The notes under the pieces were generated by a model that was given only the letters and a program-made list of their open reading frames with translations, was not told the DNA's origin and searched no databases. This document shows positions 36,556 through 46,040 of a stretch of DNA of 64,000 nucleotides, piece after piece. The position numbers and the translations under genes are program-made. The stretch comes from Pseudomonadales bacterium (GTDB lineage: Bacteria > Pseudomonadota > Gammaproteobacteria > Pseudomonadales > Azotimanducaceae). Positions within the stretch are counted from its first letter, which is position 1. Each line of letters starts with the position of its first letter. The DNA is taken from contig WTGV01000059.1 of NCBI GenBank assembly GCA_011525295.1, forward strand, positions 62,001 through 126,000. The letters run 5' to 3'.

Positions 36556-37647
36556 TTACCGAGTGAACTTGGATTCGATGAAATTCAATCGTCGAAGTTG
36601 CAACTCGCGACCGTATTGTTCAGGGGACACACTTTCCACTCGCAGCTGTTTTAGCTGTTGCACTAAATCTCGAACTGCAGTTAAGTCTGTACTCGAACAA
36701 GCTTCGACAGCATCGACCAATCGAGTAAATGCGTCACCTGGTCTCAAAGCATGACTAAGTTGAAGCACACGCATCACGTCCGTAGGACTCTTTTCTTTTA
36801 GTTCGCAGAGCGCTTGACCGTGTCGCGCGACACTCCGCACTAAGCGAAATAACTTACCTGGAACTTTCAGCCGACGACAAAACTTTGTAACGGAGTCTTC
36901 GTCGTGGAGCCAGCCTATCGCAGCAACTGCGTTGGCATGGCGAAGCCAGCGTTCGCGGATCAGCCCTGCGACACTCAAAGTGGCGAGATCACTAAACCAA
37001 GGATCCACCGCACCGACTTCATTTAAAGTTTCAAAGAAGCGATTTGGAGTGAGTCCGCGCATTGCTTTAGCAAATTCGACCCACACTCGTTCCGCAGGCA
37101 AGGTAGACAATTCTCCTCGCATCTGCGCCATTAACTCAAGTGTCGACTTTGCTATTTCGAAGTCAGGTAGTAGTGCCGTGAATCGGGCGACCCGAAATAC
37201 TCGTAGCGGATCTTCGACAAACGCGTCTGAAACGTGTCGCAACATCTTTGCATCAATGTCTGCTTGGCCACCCCAAGGATCGATCACCGTGTCATCGGTT
37301 CCAATCGCCATGGCATTTATCGTCAAATCGCGTCGTTGTAGATCTTCTTCTATGGTGACCTTTGGATTGCAATCCGTGGCGAAGCCTTTATGGCCTTGGC
37401 CAAGTTTTCGCTCAGTTCGGGCAAGCGCATATTCTTCATTCGAAATCGGATGTAAAAAAACCGGAAAGTGAGCACCGACCTGATTGAATCCCGCAGCTTG
37501 CATTCCTTCTACAGTAGCACCCACCACCACCCAATCTTTGTCAGTGTCTACTTCAGCATTTCTTAACTTTTCCCGCACGGCTCCACCCACTAAGTAAACC
37601 GTACCGGGAATTTTGACTTGCCGGTCCAACTGTTCGTCCCCGTCCAT
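36556..37647 (-). CDS. cca: CCA-adding tRNA nucleotidyltransferase
   Basis: Repairs or adds the tRNA 3' CCA. Class II signature: YLVGGAVREKL, catalytic pair in DKDWVVVG, RRDLTINAMAIG, and EDPLRVFRVARF for base choice. 363 residues with no HD phosphohydrolase domain, the short form. It is tail-to-tail with tsaD, with only 2 bases between stops, and downstream of apaH. Confidence 0.95.
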   Translation of the reverse strand: MDGDEQLDRQVKIPGTVYLVGGAVREKLRNAEVDTDKDWVVVGATVEGMQAAGFNQVGAHFPVFLHPISNEEYALARTERKLGQGHKGFATDCNPKVTIEEDLQRRDLTINAMAIGTDDTVIDPWGGQADIDAKMLRHVSDAFVEDPLRVFRVARFTALLPDFEIAKSTLELMAQMRGELSTLPAERVWVEFAKAMRGLTPNRFFETLNEVGAVDPWFSDLATLSVAGLIRERWLRHANAVAAIGWLHDEDSVTKFCRRLKVPGKLFRLVRSVARHGQALCELKEKSPTDVMRVLQLSHALRPGDAFTRLVDAVEACSSTDLTAVRDLVQQLKQLRVESVSPEQYGRELQLRRLNFIESKFTR

Positions 37648-37660
37648 ACCCGATATGCTA

Positions 37661-38464
37661 CTAAATTGAATCTGCGGAAACTGAAAACCGTTTGTGGTCC
37701 GGTAACCGTAACGCAGTTAACTGTCGCCCCCATACGCACCCAGTATCAACAGCATGAAACTGAAGTCGATTAGTGACGCCGCCAATACTAGCCCAATGAC
37801 CAAATGCAACGTGTTCTGTGTACTGCGGGGAGTACTCAAACCAAGGCTGAAAATTCCTTGGGCACTGCTCTGACCCTAAAACATGCTCAAAGTTCAGTCG
37901 GCCATCTGGGTCAATACAACGCATGCGAGTCAAGTAATTCGTGATGGCGCGTAGTCGGTCTACCCCCTTCAAAGAGTCGGACCATAGTGCAGGTTCGTTC
38001 CCGTACATCCGGCGAAAAAAATCTTTAGAAGATGTCCCCACCATCGCAGTTTGCACTTCCTGCGCAAAGTGTTGCGCTTGAGGGAGAGTCCAAATATGAG
38101 GTATGCCAGCATGAACGAGAATATATCCTGCTTCAGTATGTAACAATGGAAACTTACTCAACCAATGACACAATTGTTCACAGTCATCGGCCGACAGGAT
38201 ATCGTGAAACGTGTCGGTTGATTGGACCGTATGGTCGCCAAAAACGATCGCAATCAGATGTAGATCATGATTGCCTTGTACAGCTACGACTGAAGACCCT
38301 AAATCGCGAATGAACCGCAATGTTTCAGCGTTATCGGGTCCGCGGTTCACCAAATCTCCAGTTAACCAGAGTAAATCCTTTGAAGGATCAAAACAGATTT
38401 TCGCTAATAGCTTAGTGAACTCGTTAAAACATCCTTGAATGTCTCCAATTACATAGGTGGTCAT
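37661..38464 (-). CDS. apaH: Diadenosine tetraphosphatase ApaH
   Basis: Symmetrical Ap4A hydrolase; in E. coli it also removes Np4 caps from RNA. Metallophosphatase motifs: GDIQGC, GDLVNRGPDN, GNHDLHLIA, HAGIPHIW. I start at ATG 38464 (267 residues), just after the rsmA stop; the longer TTG form would add 11 residues overlapping rsmA. apaG, usual between rsmA and apaH in enterics, is absent. Confidence 0.95.
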   Translation of the reverse strand: MTTYVIGDIQGCFNEFTKLLAKICFDPSKDLLWLTGDLVNRGPDNAETLRFIRDLGSSVVAVQGNHDLHLIAIVFGDHTVQSTDTFHDILSADDCEQLCHWLSKFPLLHTEAGYILVHAGIPHIWTLPQAQHFAQEVQTAMVGTSSKDFFRRMYGNEPALWSDSLKGVDRLRAITNYLTRMRCIDPDGRLNFEHVLGSEQCPRNFQPWFEYSPQYTEHVAFGHWASIGGVTNRLQFHAVDTGCVWGRQLTALRLPDHKRFSVSADSI

Positions 38465-38468
38465 TGGA

Positions 38469-39218
38469 CTACGTTTGGCGAGTTGACTCGTCTGCAATTC
38501 TTACATATTGAGCCACTGTCAGTTGGTCGGCGCGTAGAGTCCCAGCAATACCAATTTGCGCCCAATCGATTTGAAAAGACGCGAGACTGTTCGCGATCGT
38601 TTTGCGCCGTTGACTAAAGGCTTGTCGCAATATAGCATCGAACATTAATAGATTCTTGGGGGTGAGATGCTCACGTCTGTAGGTCATGCGTATAAACGCT
38701 GACAATACCTTTGGTCGTGGTTCGAATGCTTCGGGCTCTACATCAAACAATGGGCAAACGTCGAAGACTCGTTGTATTTTGACAGACAACCGACCCCAAG
38801 CCTTGGTACCGGGTATCGCGACCAATCGTTCGACTACTTCTCTTTGGAGCATGAAGTGCATGTCAATGCAATCTAAGGTCGCAGTCATCCTAATGAGTAA
38901 GGGAGAAGAAATGTTATAAGGCAAATTGCCTACGACACGCCGCCCGCGAAACAACGATGGGTCTACGCTGAGGACATCAGCTTCGACGACCTCAAGTTTT
39001 GGAAATTTTGTACGAAGGTGTCGAGATAAGTCTCGATCTATCTCAATTGCGACCACATTCTTAGTCGCTTGCAGAATTCCTACGGTAAGTTCGCCCCGGC
39101 CAGGACCAATTTCAAGAACGCGATCCTCGGGTTGAACGTTTAGGACATCATGAATCCTTGCGTGCGTGCTTGCGTCATACAAAAAGTGCTGGCCAAACCT
39201 TTTGCGAGCTTTCACCAA
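38469..39218 (-). CDS. rsmA: 16S rRNA dimethyladenosine transferase RsmA (KsgA)
   Basis: Dimethylates A1518/A1519 of 16S rRNA. Motifs: KRFGQHFLYD, AdoMet loop LEIGPGRGELT, catalytic NLPYNISSPLL, C-terminal FSQRRKTIANSL. 249 residues. The start is TTG 39218 or GTG 39215. pdxA, often between surA and rsmA, is absent. Confidence 0.96.
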   Translation of the reverse strand: MVKARKRFGQHFLYDASTHARIHDVLNVQPEDRVLEIGPGRGELTVGILQATKNVVAIEIDRDLSRHLRTKFPKLEVVEADVLSVDPSLFRGRRVVGNLPYNISSPLLIRMTATLDCIDMHFMLQREVVERLVAIPGTKAWGRLSVKIQRVFDVCPLFDVEPEAFEPRPKVLSAFIRMTYRREHLTPKNLLMFDAILRQAFSQRRKTIANSLASFQIDWAQIGIAGTLRADQLTVAQYVRIADESTRQT

Positions 39219-39236
39219 GGCACGCGCCGAACAACC

Positions 39237-40562
39237 TTAAAAAGATTTTCGAACAATTTTCACGAATGCTTCTGCACGTATTTCTTGCAACCAATCTTGG
39301 AACGCTTCTCCAAACAATCGATTTGCCAAGGCGTTATATGCAAATCTGTCGAGTACTTGTTCGGTCACATCAATTACCCTGCGATCAAGGACTTCTAATA
39401 CGTGCCAACCATCTGCGGATGCGAAGACTTCGGAGATTTCGCCAATCTCGGTGGCGTTCATTACATCCAGAAATATTGGGTCGAGTCTCTCACCATTTGT
39501 CCAACCAAGGTCCCCGCCTTCGCGTGCTGAAATATCGTCAGAATGTTGCCGAGCAAGTTCTTCAAAGTCTTCCCCGTCAACTATTTGTTGTCGAATTCCC
39601 TCAAGTTCTTTCTTCGCCGCGACTTCAGTTTTAATTGCGTTCGGCCGAATCAGAATATGTCGAACCAAAGTTTCTTCTTGATCCCTAGTCGCGGTTTGTT
39701 TGTCGACTAGCTTGATAATATGCAAACCTCTTTCGTTCCGTATCGGGTCTGAGACATCGCCCACTTCCATCTCTAGAACTTCTTCTACAAATAATTGTGG
39801 TAGTTCCTCAGCCCGTCGCCAATCCAAATCCCCGCCTTCAAGCGCGGTGGAAGCAGAAGAGTGATTAACAGCCATGGTGGCAAAGTCCGAACCTTCTCGT
39901 AACTGTTCGACAAGATCTTCGGCTTGAGTCTGCAACTCATTCGCACTCGTAGCGTTCGAATCTTCTTGAACTAACAATATATGTCCGACGCGAAACCGAT
40001 CGGCTGAGAGGTAATCAAAATATGGTAAATCCCGAAACGCTGCGACATCCTGAGCCGAAATTTGCACGAGCGGGCCTACCAGGCGTTGCTGTACCTTCTC
40101 AAGCAGTGCTTTGCGATGCAAGTCTTCCCGAAATTCATTGTACGACAGTCCCTCTTCGGCGAGAAGTTCCCGGAACTCTTCAATCGTCATATCAAACTGC
40201 TGCCGCGCGGTCTCACGAACAATACCTGTTACTTCTTCATCGGTCACGACGATGCCGCGCCACCCTGCTTCTTGGATTTGAATACTCTCCAAAATCAACC
40301 TCTCGGTGATTTGTTCAACGATTTGGTCTTTAGGCGGAAAATTAGTCGTACCCTTACTCGCGAGATCTGCCAACGTGAGTTCGTACTCCTTTTCGATTTC
40401 TGAAACCATCACTACCGAATCATTGACGATTACAGCCACACCGTCCAGTAATTCCAACTCAGCTTGAACAGAGTATGCGCCTCCGATGAATGCAGTCATG
40501 AGCAATAAAGAGCTCACGCGGGATCGAGACGAACTTCTCTTACTCTTCAAATTATGAAACAT
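39237..40562 (-). CDS. surA: Periplasmic chaperone/peptidyl-prolyl isomerase SurA
   Basis: Delivers unfolded outer-membrane proteins, including LptD, to the BAM complex. Signal peptide (to about residue 34, SVQAE), N-terminal chaperone domain (LDGVAVIVNDSVVMVSEIE), two parvulin domains (about 185-290, HILLVQEDSN; about 300-400, HILIRPNAIK) and a C-terminal helix. 441 residues. It lies 10 bases after lptD on the same strand. Confidence 0.96.
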   Translation of the reverse strand: MFHNLKSKRSSSRSRVSSLLLMTAFIGGAYSVQAELELLDGVAVIVNDSVVMVSEIEKEYELTLADLASKGTTNFPPKDQIVEQITERLILESIQIQEAGWRGIVVTDEEVTGIVRETARQQFDMTIEEFRELLAEEGLSYNEFREDLHRKALLEKVQQRLVGPLVQISAQDVAAFRDLPYFDYLSADRFRVGHILLVQEDSNATSANELQTQAEDLVEQLREGSDFATMAVNHSSASTALEGGDLDWRRAEELPQLFVEEVLEMEVGDVSDPIRNERGLHIIKLVDKQTATRDQEETLVRHILIRPNAIKTEVAAKKELEGIRQQIVDGEDFEELARQHSDDISAREGGDLGWTNGERLDPIFLDVMNATEIGEISEVFASADGWHVLEVLDRRVIDVTEQVLDRFAYNALANRLFGEAFQDWLQEIRAEAFVKIVRKSF

Positions 40563-40572
40563 TTGGTCCTCT

Positions 40573-42837
40573 CTAATACAGTATCACAGGTGAATTGATA
40601 TTTCGATTTACGATTGATAACACGTTATCTCCAAAAGAAGTTAGTCCCTTCATCGACAGTTCAAAGCGAAGTCCAGTCCGAGACTGAATTCGTTCTGATT
40701 GTAGCCATTCGTATCGAATGGTTCTTTGCCACAGCAAACGATATTCCATACAGCAACCAGAAAACTCTACTCCAACATAGGAGTCGACGTGCGCATCATG
40801 CTCCCAATCATGATGCCAACGTCCGTAAATGTTCCAGCCGTGCGCTACGGGTACCGCGACGTCAACATAACTCTGCAAGGTTTCCGCTTCTTGCTCGTAG
40901 CGTAGCCAACCATTGACACGTGTTTGATTTTGTTGATACCGTATCCTAAATTCGTTGGCTTCTTCCCGGATCAAGTCGAAGTATCGAAAGTACGCAGCAC
41001 TCCATTGCAAGTCTACAGTGAGAGATCCAAGTACTGCGAGTCCGAACGCTGGAGTCTTGTGTGGGTTGTAATCGAAAGTCTCAAGTGGTGCCGAAACTGC
41101 CAACTGAATCTCAAGCAATTTTCGACGCACATTTAGATCGCTTAGACTCCCATTCAATCCAAACGCAATCGAATGTACCGGAGGTAATTGGTCGTACCCC
41201 GTGATGCGTGTTGGATTCAAAATTGAATCCATGGTAACGGAGCGTGGCCCGACATCAAATGAGAAAGGTAACCGCTGTTGCCCAGAATCCCGTTTAACAT
41301 ACACCACTCTTGGTTCGAGTGATTGCATGGAGCGGGCTATCGCAACTGGTATGCGATCAAATATCAGTCTCGAGTCTAACTTTATTGTCGTGGTATGCCG
41401 AGTGTGTCTCTCATTTGGAAGTTCAAACCAAGTATAGGCTCGAGAACTTTCGACACTCAGCTGACCCCAAGTTTTTCGTAGCGGCAACTGAAGAAACACG
41501 TTCCCATGACGGCGCTCAACTTCGAATTCGTCCTCTAAGTCTACTGACTTTAACCGAGCTAAATGAGTGTCAAAACCGAGATTGAATCCAAATAGAGGAA
41601 CCTGATGTCGGTACTCAATCTGAGGTAACTTTGATACCGACGTACCCCAATATCGAAAGGGTTCAAATCGTTCGCTTGAAAACATCAACTGATAGTCACG
41701 TCCTAACTTGGAGACATATGCTGTTCGCCAGAGCCCCACTCGTCCGAGATCATCAATGGAACCTCCAAAATCACGTAAGAAATCTTCATCACTCACAAAA
41801 GAGTAATCTACATCTCCCAACCAGCCATCTACGGCGAAGTTGTGTTGCACCCCTACGTACCACCGTCGAGATGGACGCGCAGAGGATACGGAAGGTCGAT
41901 CAATGCGACTTGCTAAATAATCTAAATACTCATCATCTGATGGCAAGAATACTGCGTGAAACTCTGAATGTGAGACTCGCGTTAAGTATCTAAATTCCGT
42001 TTCCAAACTATGATTTTGTTGTGAAGACAATCGTGGAGTTAGAGTTAGGTCGTAGTTTGGTGCGAGATTGACATAGATTGGTAATGCAAGTTCATACCCA
42101 CGCAAACTATTGCGTTCAAAATTGGGTGGTAGCATTCCGGTAGTGCGCGCACCGGTCAGAGGAAAGCGTAAATACGGTACATAGAAAGTTGGAAGTCTCC
42201 CGACACTCAGCTGAACATCTCGCGCGACCGCAATGTTTTGTGCACGGTTCAAACGAATGCGGCCCGCAGACAAAAGCCAAGAATTCACTTCCGGCGGACA
42301 ATAGGTTATAGATACTTTTTCGAATTCTGCTCCGATGTCGTTAGCGGAAAGACGTTCAGCTTTTCCCCGATAGCCATCCTGTAGTAGGACAAAATCAGCA
42401 CCTCTCACCTGTAGTGATCTAGCCTTAGCCTCAATCGTCGTCGCATCGACGTGTAGCGCGAAATTTTCGTTAATAATCGTCATACCATCCGTGGTACTGA
42501 ATATTTGGTCTATCGCGTCAATCTCTAGCGTCGTCGCGGCTAGATAGAGATCACCAAGTTGTAAACTAACATCTCCGGTCAATCTACTCGTGCCTTTCAG
42601 GTGAAGCTCAACATGATCTGCATGCACCGTAACTTCATCGGTTCGGGGAGCGTCTGCTTGGGGCTTAATTATCAGACTCACGTCGTACTGTCCGTCGCAA
42701 GTCTTCGTACTAGAAGCTCGCCAAATACTTTTAGCAAAGTCTGCTTCCGCCCACACCCCCAACGACAACGCACAGCACAAGAACAGGCCTGTACCCCTTG
42801 CCCATTGCAGCGTTAACTTGTGCGAACGATCAATCAT
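40573..42837 (-). CDS. lptD: LPS-assembly protein LptD
   Basis: Outer-membrane barrel that places LPS on the cell surface with LptE. Signal peptide (to about residue 32), OstA/LptA-like beta-jellyroll (about 60-190, HADHVELHLKG, LEIDAID), then the large barrel with PTFYVPYLRFPLTGARTTGM. Cys residues near residue 43 (KTCDGQ), in ITYCPPEVN and a CC pair at about 707 could provide the disulfides needed for assembly. 754 residues. Confidence 0.94.
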   Translation of the reverse strand: MIDRSHKLTLQWARGTGLFLCCALSLGVWAEADFAKSIWRASSTKTCDGQYDVSLIIKPQADAPRTDEVTVHADHVELHLKGTSRLTGDVSLQLGDLYLAATTLEIDAIDQIFSTTDGMTIINENFALHVDATTIEAKARSLQVRGADFVLLQDGYRGKAERLSANDIGAEFEKVSITYCPPEVNSWLLSAGRIRLNRAQNIAVARDVQLSVGRLPTFYVPYLRFPLTGARTTGMLPPNFERNSLRGYELALPIYVNLAPNYDLTLTPRLSSQQNHSLETEFRYLTRVSHSEFHAVFLPSDDEYLDYLASRIDRPSVSSARPSRRWYVGVQHNFAVDGWLGDVDYSFVSDEDFLRDFGGSIDDLGRVGLWRTAYVSKLGRDYQLMFSSERFEPFRYWGTSVSKLPQIEYRHQVPLFGFNLGFDTHLARLKSVDLEDEFEVERRHGNVFLQLPLRKTWGQLSVESSRAYTWFELPNERHTRHTTTIKLDSRLIFDRIPVAIARSMQSLEPRVVYVKRDSGQQRLPFSFDVGPRSVTMDSILNPTRITGYDQLPPVHSIAFGLNGSLSDLNVRRKLLEIQLAVSAPLETFDYNPHKTPAFGLAVLGSLTVDLQWSAAYFRYFDLIREEANEFRIRYQQNQTRVNGWLRYEQEAETLQSYVDVAVPVAHGWNIYGRWHHDWEHDAHVDSYVGVEFSGCCMEYRLLWQRTIRYEWLQSERIQSRTGLRFELSMKGLTSFGDNVLSIVNRNINSPVILY

Positions 42838-42854
42838 GAACCTAAAATTTGACG

Positions 42855-43853
42855 ATGATTATGCTTAATCACATTGAACATGAGATCTTTCACTGGACTC
42901 CCTCCCATTCAGACTTGGCCTGGAAGGAAGTAATCCCTCTCAAAACAGAAGCGAGCACGCGGAAATTTTGGCGATGTCGAACCGAAACTGCTTCGTATAT
43001 CCTCATGTTTTCACCCCCGGAAACGGAACTCAATGACCGCTTCATACATTTCGGAGGTATGTTCAAACGCCACGGTGTACCAGTTCCAACAATCTATGAG
43101 TTTGACAGCAACAGAGGATATTTCCTCTTAGAGGATGTAGGTGAGGAAGATTTCCATACTCAGTATGTATTGGGTAACGTAGACCAAGTTCTGACTCTAG
43201 CGTTCCACACTCTAGGCAAGATTCAAGAGATATCAGATCCAATCATCCCACAATACGAACAAGCTAGGTTCAATTACGAACTCGAAATTTTCAAAGACTA
43301 CCTTTGTCGAAGACTAATCAATGTGAACACTGAGGTGGTTCAAAGTTGCTTTGACTACTTGGTCACTAAAATTTCTGCGATTCCAACTTGTACCGTTCAT
43401 CGAGACTTTCATTGTAAAAATTTGTTGGTGCGACACGACCCACCGTTTCTAGGCGTTGTTGACTATCAGGATGCTCTAGTTGGGCCGATAACGTATGACC
43501 TTGCATCTCTTCTCTACGACTGTTACTGGGATCATGATCACGGCACAATCGAGAAGCAAATTCGATCATTTTGGTCTTGTGTTTCGACGACTGAACACCA
43601 AAATGCAACGACCCAACAAACTTTTGCAATCGAAGTGAAACTCACCGCGTTACAACGGTTACTGAAGGCGGCTGGTATCTTCGTACGTCTCTGGCTACAA
43701 CGCGAACAATCGACCCATTTAAAGTATGTACTTCCAACCTTACGTAAAGCGCAGGGTATTTGCGAAGAAATCGAAACTGTACGACCGCTCGGACTGTGGC
43801 TCCAACGCAATGTCATACCTGTGACCTTACACAAAATTCGTCGCCAAAATTGA
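42855..43853 (+). CDS. amgK: MurNAc/GlcNAc anomeric kinase AmgK
   Basis: Phosphorylates the anomeric hydroxyl of MurNAc for cell-wall recycling that bypasses de novo UDP-MurNAc synthesis. APH-fold kinase: VPVPTIYEFDSNRGYFLLEDVG, catalytic loop HRDFHCKNLLV and metal site VVDYQDALVGP. murU follows with an overlap. ATG 42855 or 42861 are both possible; neither has a clear ribosome site. The start is only 17-23 bases from the divergent lptD start, so the promoters must lie inside the opposing genes. Confidence 0.92.
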   Translation: MIMLNHIEHEIFHWTPSHSDLAWKEVIPLKTEASTRKFWRCRTETASYILMFSPPETELNDRFIHFGGMFKRHGVPVPTIYEFDSNRGYFLLEDVGEEDFHTQYVLGNVDQVLTLAFHTLGKIQEISDPIIPQYEQARFNYELEIFKDYLCRRLINVNTEVVQSCFDYLVTKISAIPTCTVHRDFHCKNLLVRHDPPFLGVVDYQDALVGPITYDLASLLYDCYWDHDHGTIEKQIRSFWSCVSTTEHQNATTQQTFAIEVKLTALQRLLKAAGIFVRLWLQREQSTHLKYVLPTLRKAQGICEEIETVRPLGLWLQRNVIPVTLHKIRRQN

Positions 43854-44518
43854 GAGCTATGATCCTCGCGGCCGGGCCAGGCACGCGCTTACGTCCCTTA
43901 ACTGACAAGACTCCAAAACCACTAATTGAAGTTCGAGGCGCGCCCCTCATCGTGCATCAAATTGGTTGGCTCCGACTCGCTGGAATACAAGAAATCGTAA
44001 TCAATGTACATCATCTGGCAGACCAGTTGGTCGACCATTTAGGCAATGGTTCCCGTTTTGGTGTTCGAATCACTTTTAGTAGAGAACGCGAACTCTTAAA
44101 TACAGGTGGCGGGATTGTCAAAGCGCTACCCCAATTGGGACGGCATTCTTTTCTATTAATGAATGGCGATGTTTGGACAAACTTTCCGTTTACACGTCTA
44201 GTTCGTCATCAAACGAATCAGGGGCATCTAGTGCTCACGCCCGTTAGGAACAAATCGAACCGGGATTTTGCTTTAGACGGGAAGATCGTGCAGCGATTTG
44301 ATGATTTAACTCACCACGACCTGACCTATAGCGGCATTGCGGTCCTTCACCCAGACATTTTTCAAGAACGTGAAGCGAAGCCATTCTCGCTCACTAGAGA
44401 TCTGATGTTTGAACTCGTTCACCAGCGGAAAATAACTGGGGAAGTATTTGCTGGCGATTGGATTGACATCGGTTCTCCCAATAGTTTGTCGAAATTGCGA
44501 GATTCCCCCGATACCTGA
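43850..44518 (+). CDS. murU: MurNAc-1-phosphate uridylyltransferase MurU
   Basis: Converts MurNAc-1-P to UDP-MurNAc, completing the AmgK-MurU recycling path. Nucleotidyltransferase motifs AMILAAGPGTRLRPLTDKTPKPL, NTGGGIVKALP and LMNGDVWTN. I start at TTG 43850, which overlaps the amgK stop as TTGA and restores the family N-terminus (Met-Xaa-Ala-Met-Ile); ATG 43859 would cut it. 222 residues. Confidence 0.93.
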   Translation: MRAMILAAGPGTRLRPLTDKTPKPLIEVRGAPLIVHQIGWLRLAGIQEIVINVHHLADQLVDHLGNGSRFGVRITFSRERELLNTGGGIVKALPQLGRHSFLLMNGDVWTNFPFTRLVRHQTNQGHLVLTPVRNKSNRDFALDGKIVQRFDDLTHHDLTYSGIAVLHPDIFQEREAKPFSLTRDLMFELVHQRKITGEVFAGDWIDIGSPNSLSKLRDSPDT

Positions 44519-44541
44519 TCGACCAAGAACTATTGACTATC

Positions 44542-44565
44542 AGAATAACCTAGTCACGGTATTCT
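44542..44565. terminator. Possible terminator after murU
   Basis: AGAATA(A)CC at 44542-44550 pairs with GGTATTCT at 44558-44565, one bulged A, seven-base loop. Only a few T follow, so termination is uncertain. Confidence 0.35.
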
Positions 44566-44664
44566 TCCTTGTGAGACGTATACACGCGCTTAGCAGAATG
44601 AATCAAGAATAGTTCCTGATAATATGCCACCTCATCTAATCATCAACCGACAGAAGCAAAACGC

Positions 44665-45324
44665 ATGAATCCGATAATTGCTCCTTCTATACTTGCTGCC
44701 GACTTCGCACGACTCGGACACGAAGTCAAAGCTGTCTTAGACGCCGGCGCCGATGTGATCCATTTCGATGTGATGGATAACCACTATGTACCGAATTTAA
44801 GCTTCGGGCCGGTCGTACTAAACTCGTTAAAAACTCACTTCCCGGAGACAGAGTTTGACGTGCACCTGATGGTGAAACCTGTCGAAAACATGATCGATGC
44901 ATTCCTCGACGGCGGAGCATCGTACATTTCTATACACCCTGAGGCAACAAATCACGTGCATGCGGCTTTAAACAGGATTAGGAGAGGAGGCGCAAAAGCC
45001 GGTATAGTTTTGAATCCATCCACGTCACTGAATGTTCTAGACGAATTACAAGGAAATTTCGATCTGGTGTTGGTGATGAGTGTCAATCCCGGCTTTGGTG
45101 GTCAAAAGTTTATCCCAGAGACTTTTAGAAAACTAGAAAAGGCTCGCAAGTTACTGGATTCCCATGGCTCAGATGCACGTCTTGCCGTTGATGGTGGCGT
45201 CAGTCTTGAGAACATTCGCGAAGCTTGGCAATCTGGGGCAGATTTCTTTGTCGCGGGCTCGTCAATCTTCAGTAGTAGCAACTACAAAACCATTATCGAC
45301 AAAATGCGATCGGAATTGTCGTAA
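44665..45324 (+). CDS. rpe: Ribulose-phosphate 3-epimerase
   Basis: Interconverts ribulose-5-P and xylulose-5-P. TIM barrel with IAPSILAADFARLG, the metal-binding HFDVMDNHYVPNLSFGP and FDVHLMV, MSVNPGFGGQKFIP and VDGGVS. 219 residues. gph follows after 9 bases, the standard rpe-gph pair. Confidence 0.97.
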   Translation: MNPIIAPSILAADFARLGHEVKAVLDAGADVIHFDVMDNHYVPNLSFGPVVLNSLKTHFPETEFDVHLMVKPVENMIDAFLDGGASYISIHPEATNHVHAALNRIRRGGAKAGIVLNPSTSLNVLDELQGNFDLVLVMSVNPGFGGQKFIPETFRKLEKARKLLDSHGSDARLAVDGGVSLENIREAWQSGADFFVAGSSIFSSSNYKTIIDKMRSELS

Positions 45325-45333
45325 CAATCTGAC

Positions 45334-45978
45334 ATGACCGATACCGTTCTGTTCGATCTAGATGGGACACTAGTCGATACCGCCCCTGACCTTCACCATG
45401 CATTGAACTCTACTCTAAGCTCTGTCGAACTCGGACCAGTTGAAATAGAGCTTACGCGTCATTGGGTTGGGCACGGTGCCAAAAAAATGATTTCCAGTGC
45501 GTTAGAGCGACACAATGAACAATCTACAGATGCTCTAGTCGAAAGACTCTATACCAGTTTCTTAGCATACTACCGTCGTCACATCGCAATATTCAGCAAA
45601 CCGTATCCGGGAGTCCGATTGGCCGTTCAGCATTTAGCTAAGAAAAGGTGCAAATTAGGGGTGGTTACCAACAAACGGTATGACTTGTCCAAGTTGCTAC
45701 TGAAGGAATTAAACCTACTCAGTTATTTCGACGTGGTCGTAGGTGGAGACACTCTGTCGGTAGCAAAACCTAAACCAGATCCACTATTACATGCTTGCAA
45801 AGAATTGAACACACCTCCTGAACGCGCGATATTTGTGGGAGATTCCATCACCGATGTATCCTGCGCTAGAGGTGCTGGTTGTCCCATCGTTCTGGTACCC
45901 TACGGTTACAATCAAGGAGTCTCTGTAAGTACGTTGGGTGCCGATCGTACCATCGAGTCCCTGGTGGAACTCATTTAA
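45334..45978 (+). CDS. gph: Phosphoglycolate phosphatase
   Basis: HAD-superfamily phosphatase removing 2-phosphoglycolate. Motif I FDLDGTLVDTAPDL, motif II VVTNK, motif III Lys in AKPKPDPLL and motif IV FVGDSITDV. 214 residues. Its product, glycolate, is the substrate of the glcDE enzyme at the other end of the window. Confidence 0.95.
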   Translation: MTDTVLFDLDGTLVDTAPDLHHALNSTLSSVELGPVEIELTRHWVGHGAKKMISSALERHNEQSTDALVERLYTSFLAYYRRHIAIFSKPYPGVRLAVQHLAKKRCKLGVVTNKRYDLSKLLLKELNLLSYFDVVVGGDTLSVAKPKPDPLLHACKELNTPPERAIFVGDSITDVSCARGAGCPIVLVPYGYNQGVSVSTLGADRTIESLVELI

Positions 45979-46040
45979 TTTAACCCGACCAATAAATACT
46001 TAGTCCGCGAAACTTCCTACAGGTTCGACCAAAGAGTGTC

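Noticed and set aside
38464..38497. Longer start (TTG) for apaH
   Set aside because: It would overlap rsmA and add 11 residues ahead of the conserved MTTYVIGDIQGC start.
43760..44518. Longer start for murU (30 extra residues)
   Set aside because: The extension overlaps amgK and matches nothing; TTG 43850 gives the family N-terminus.
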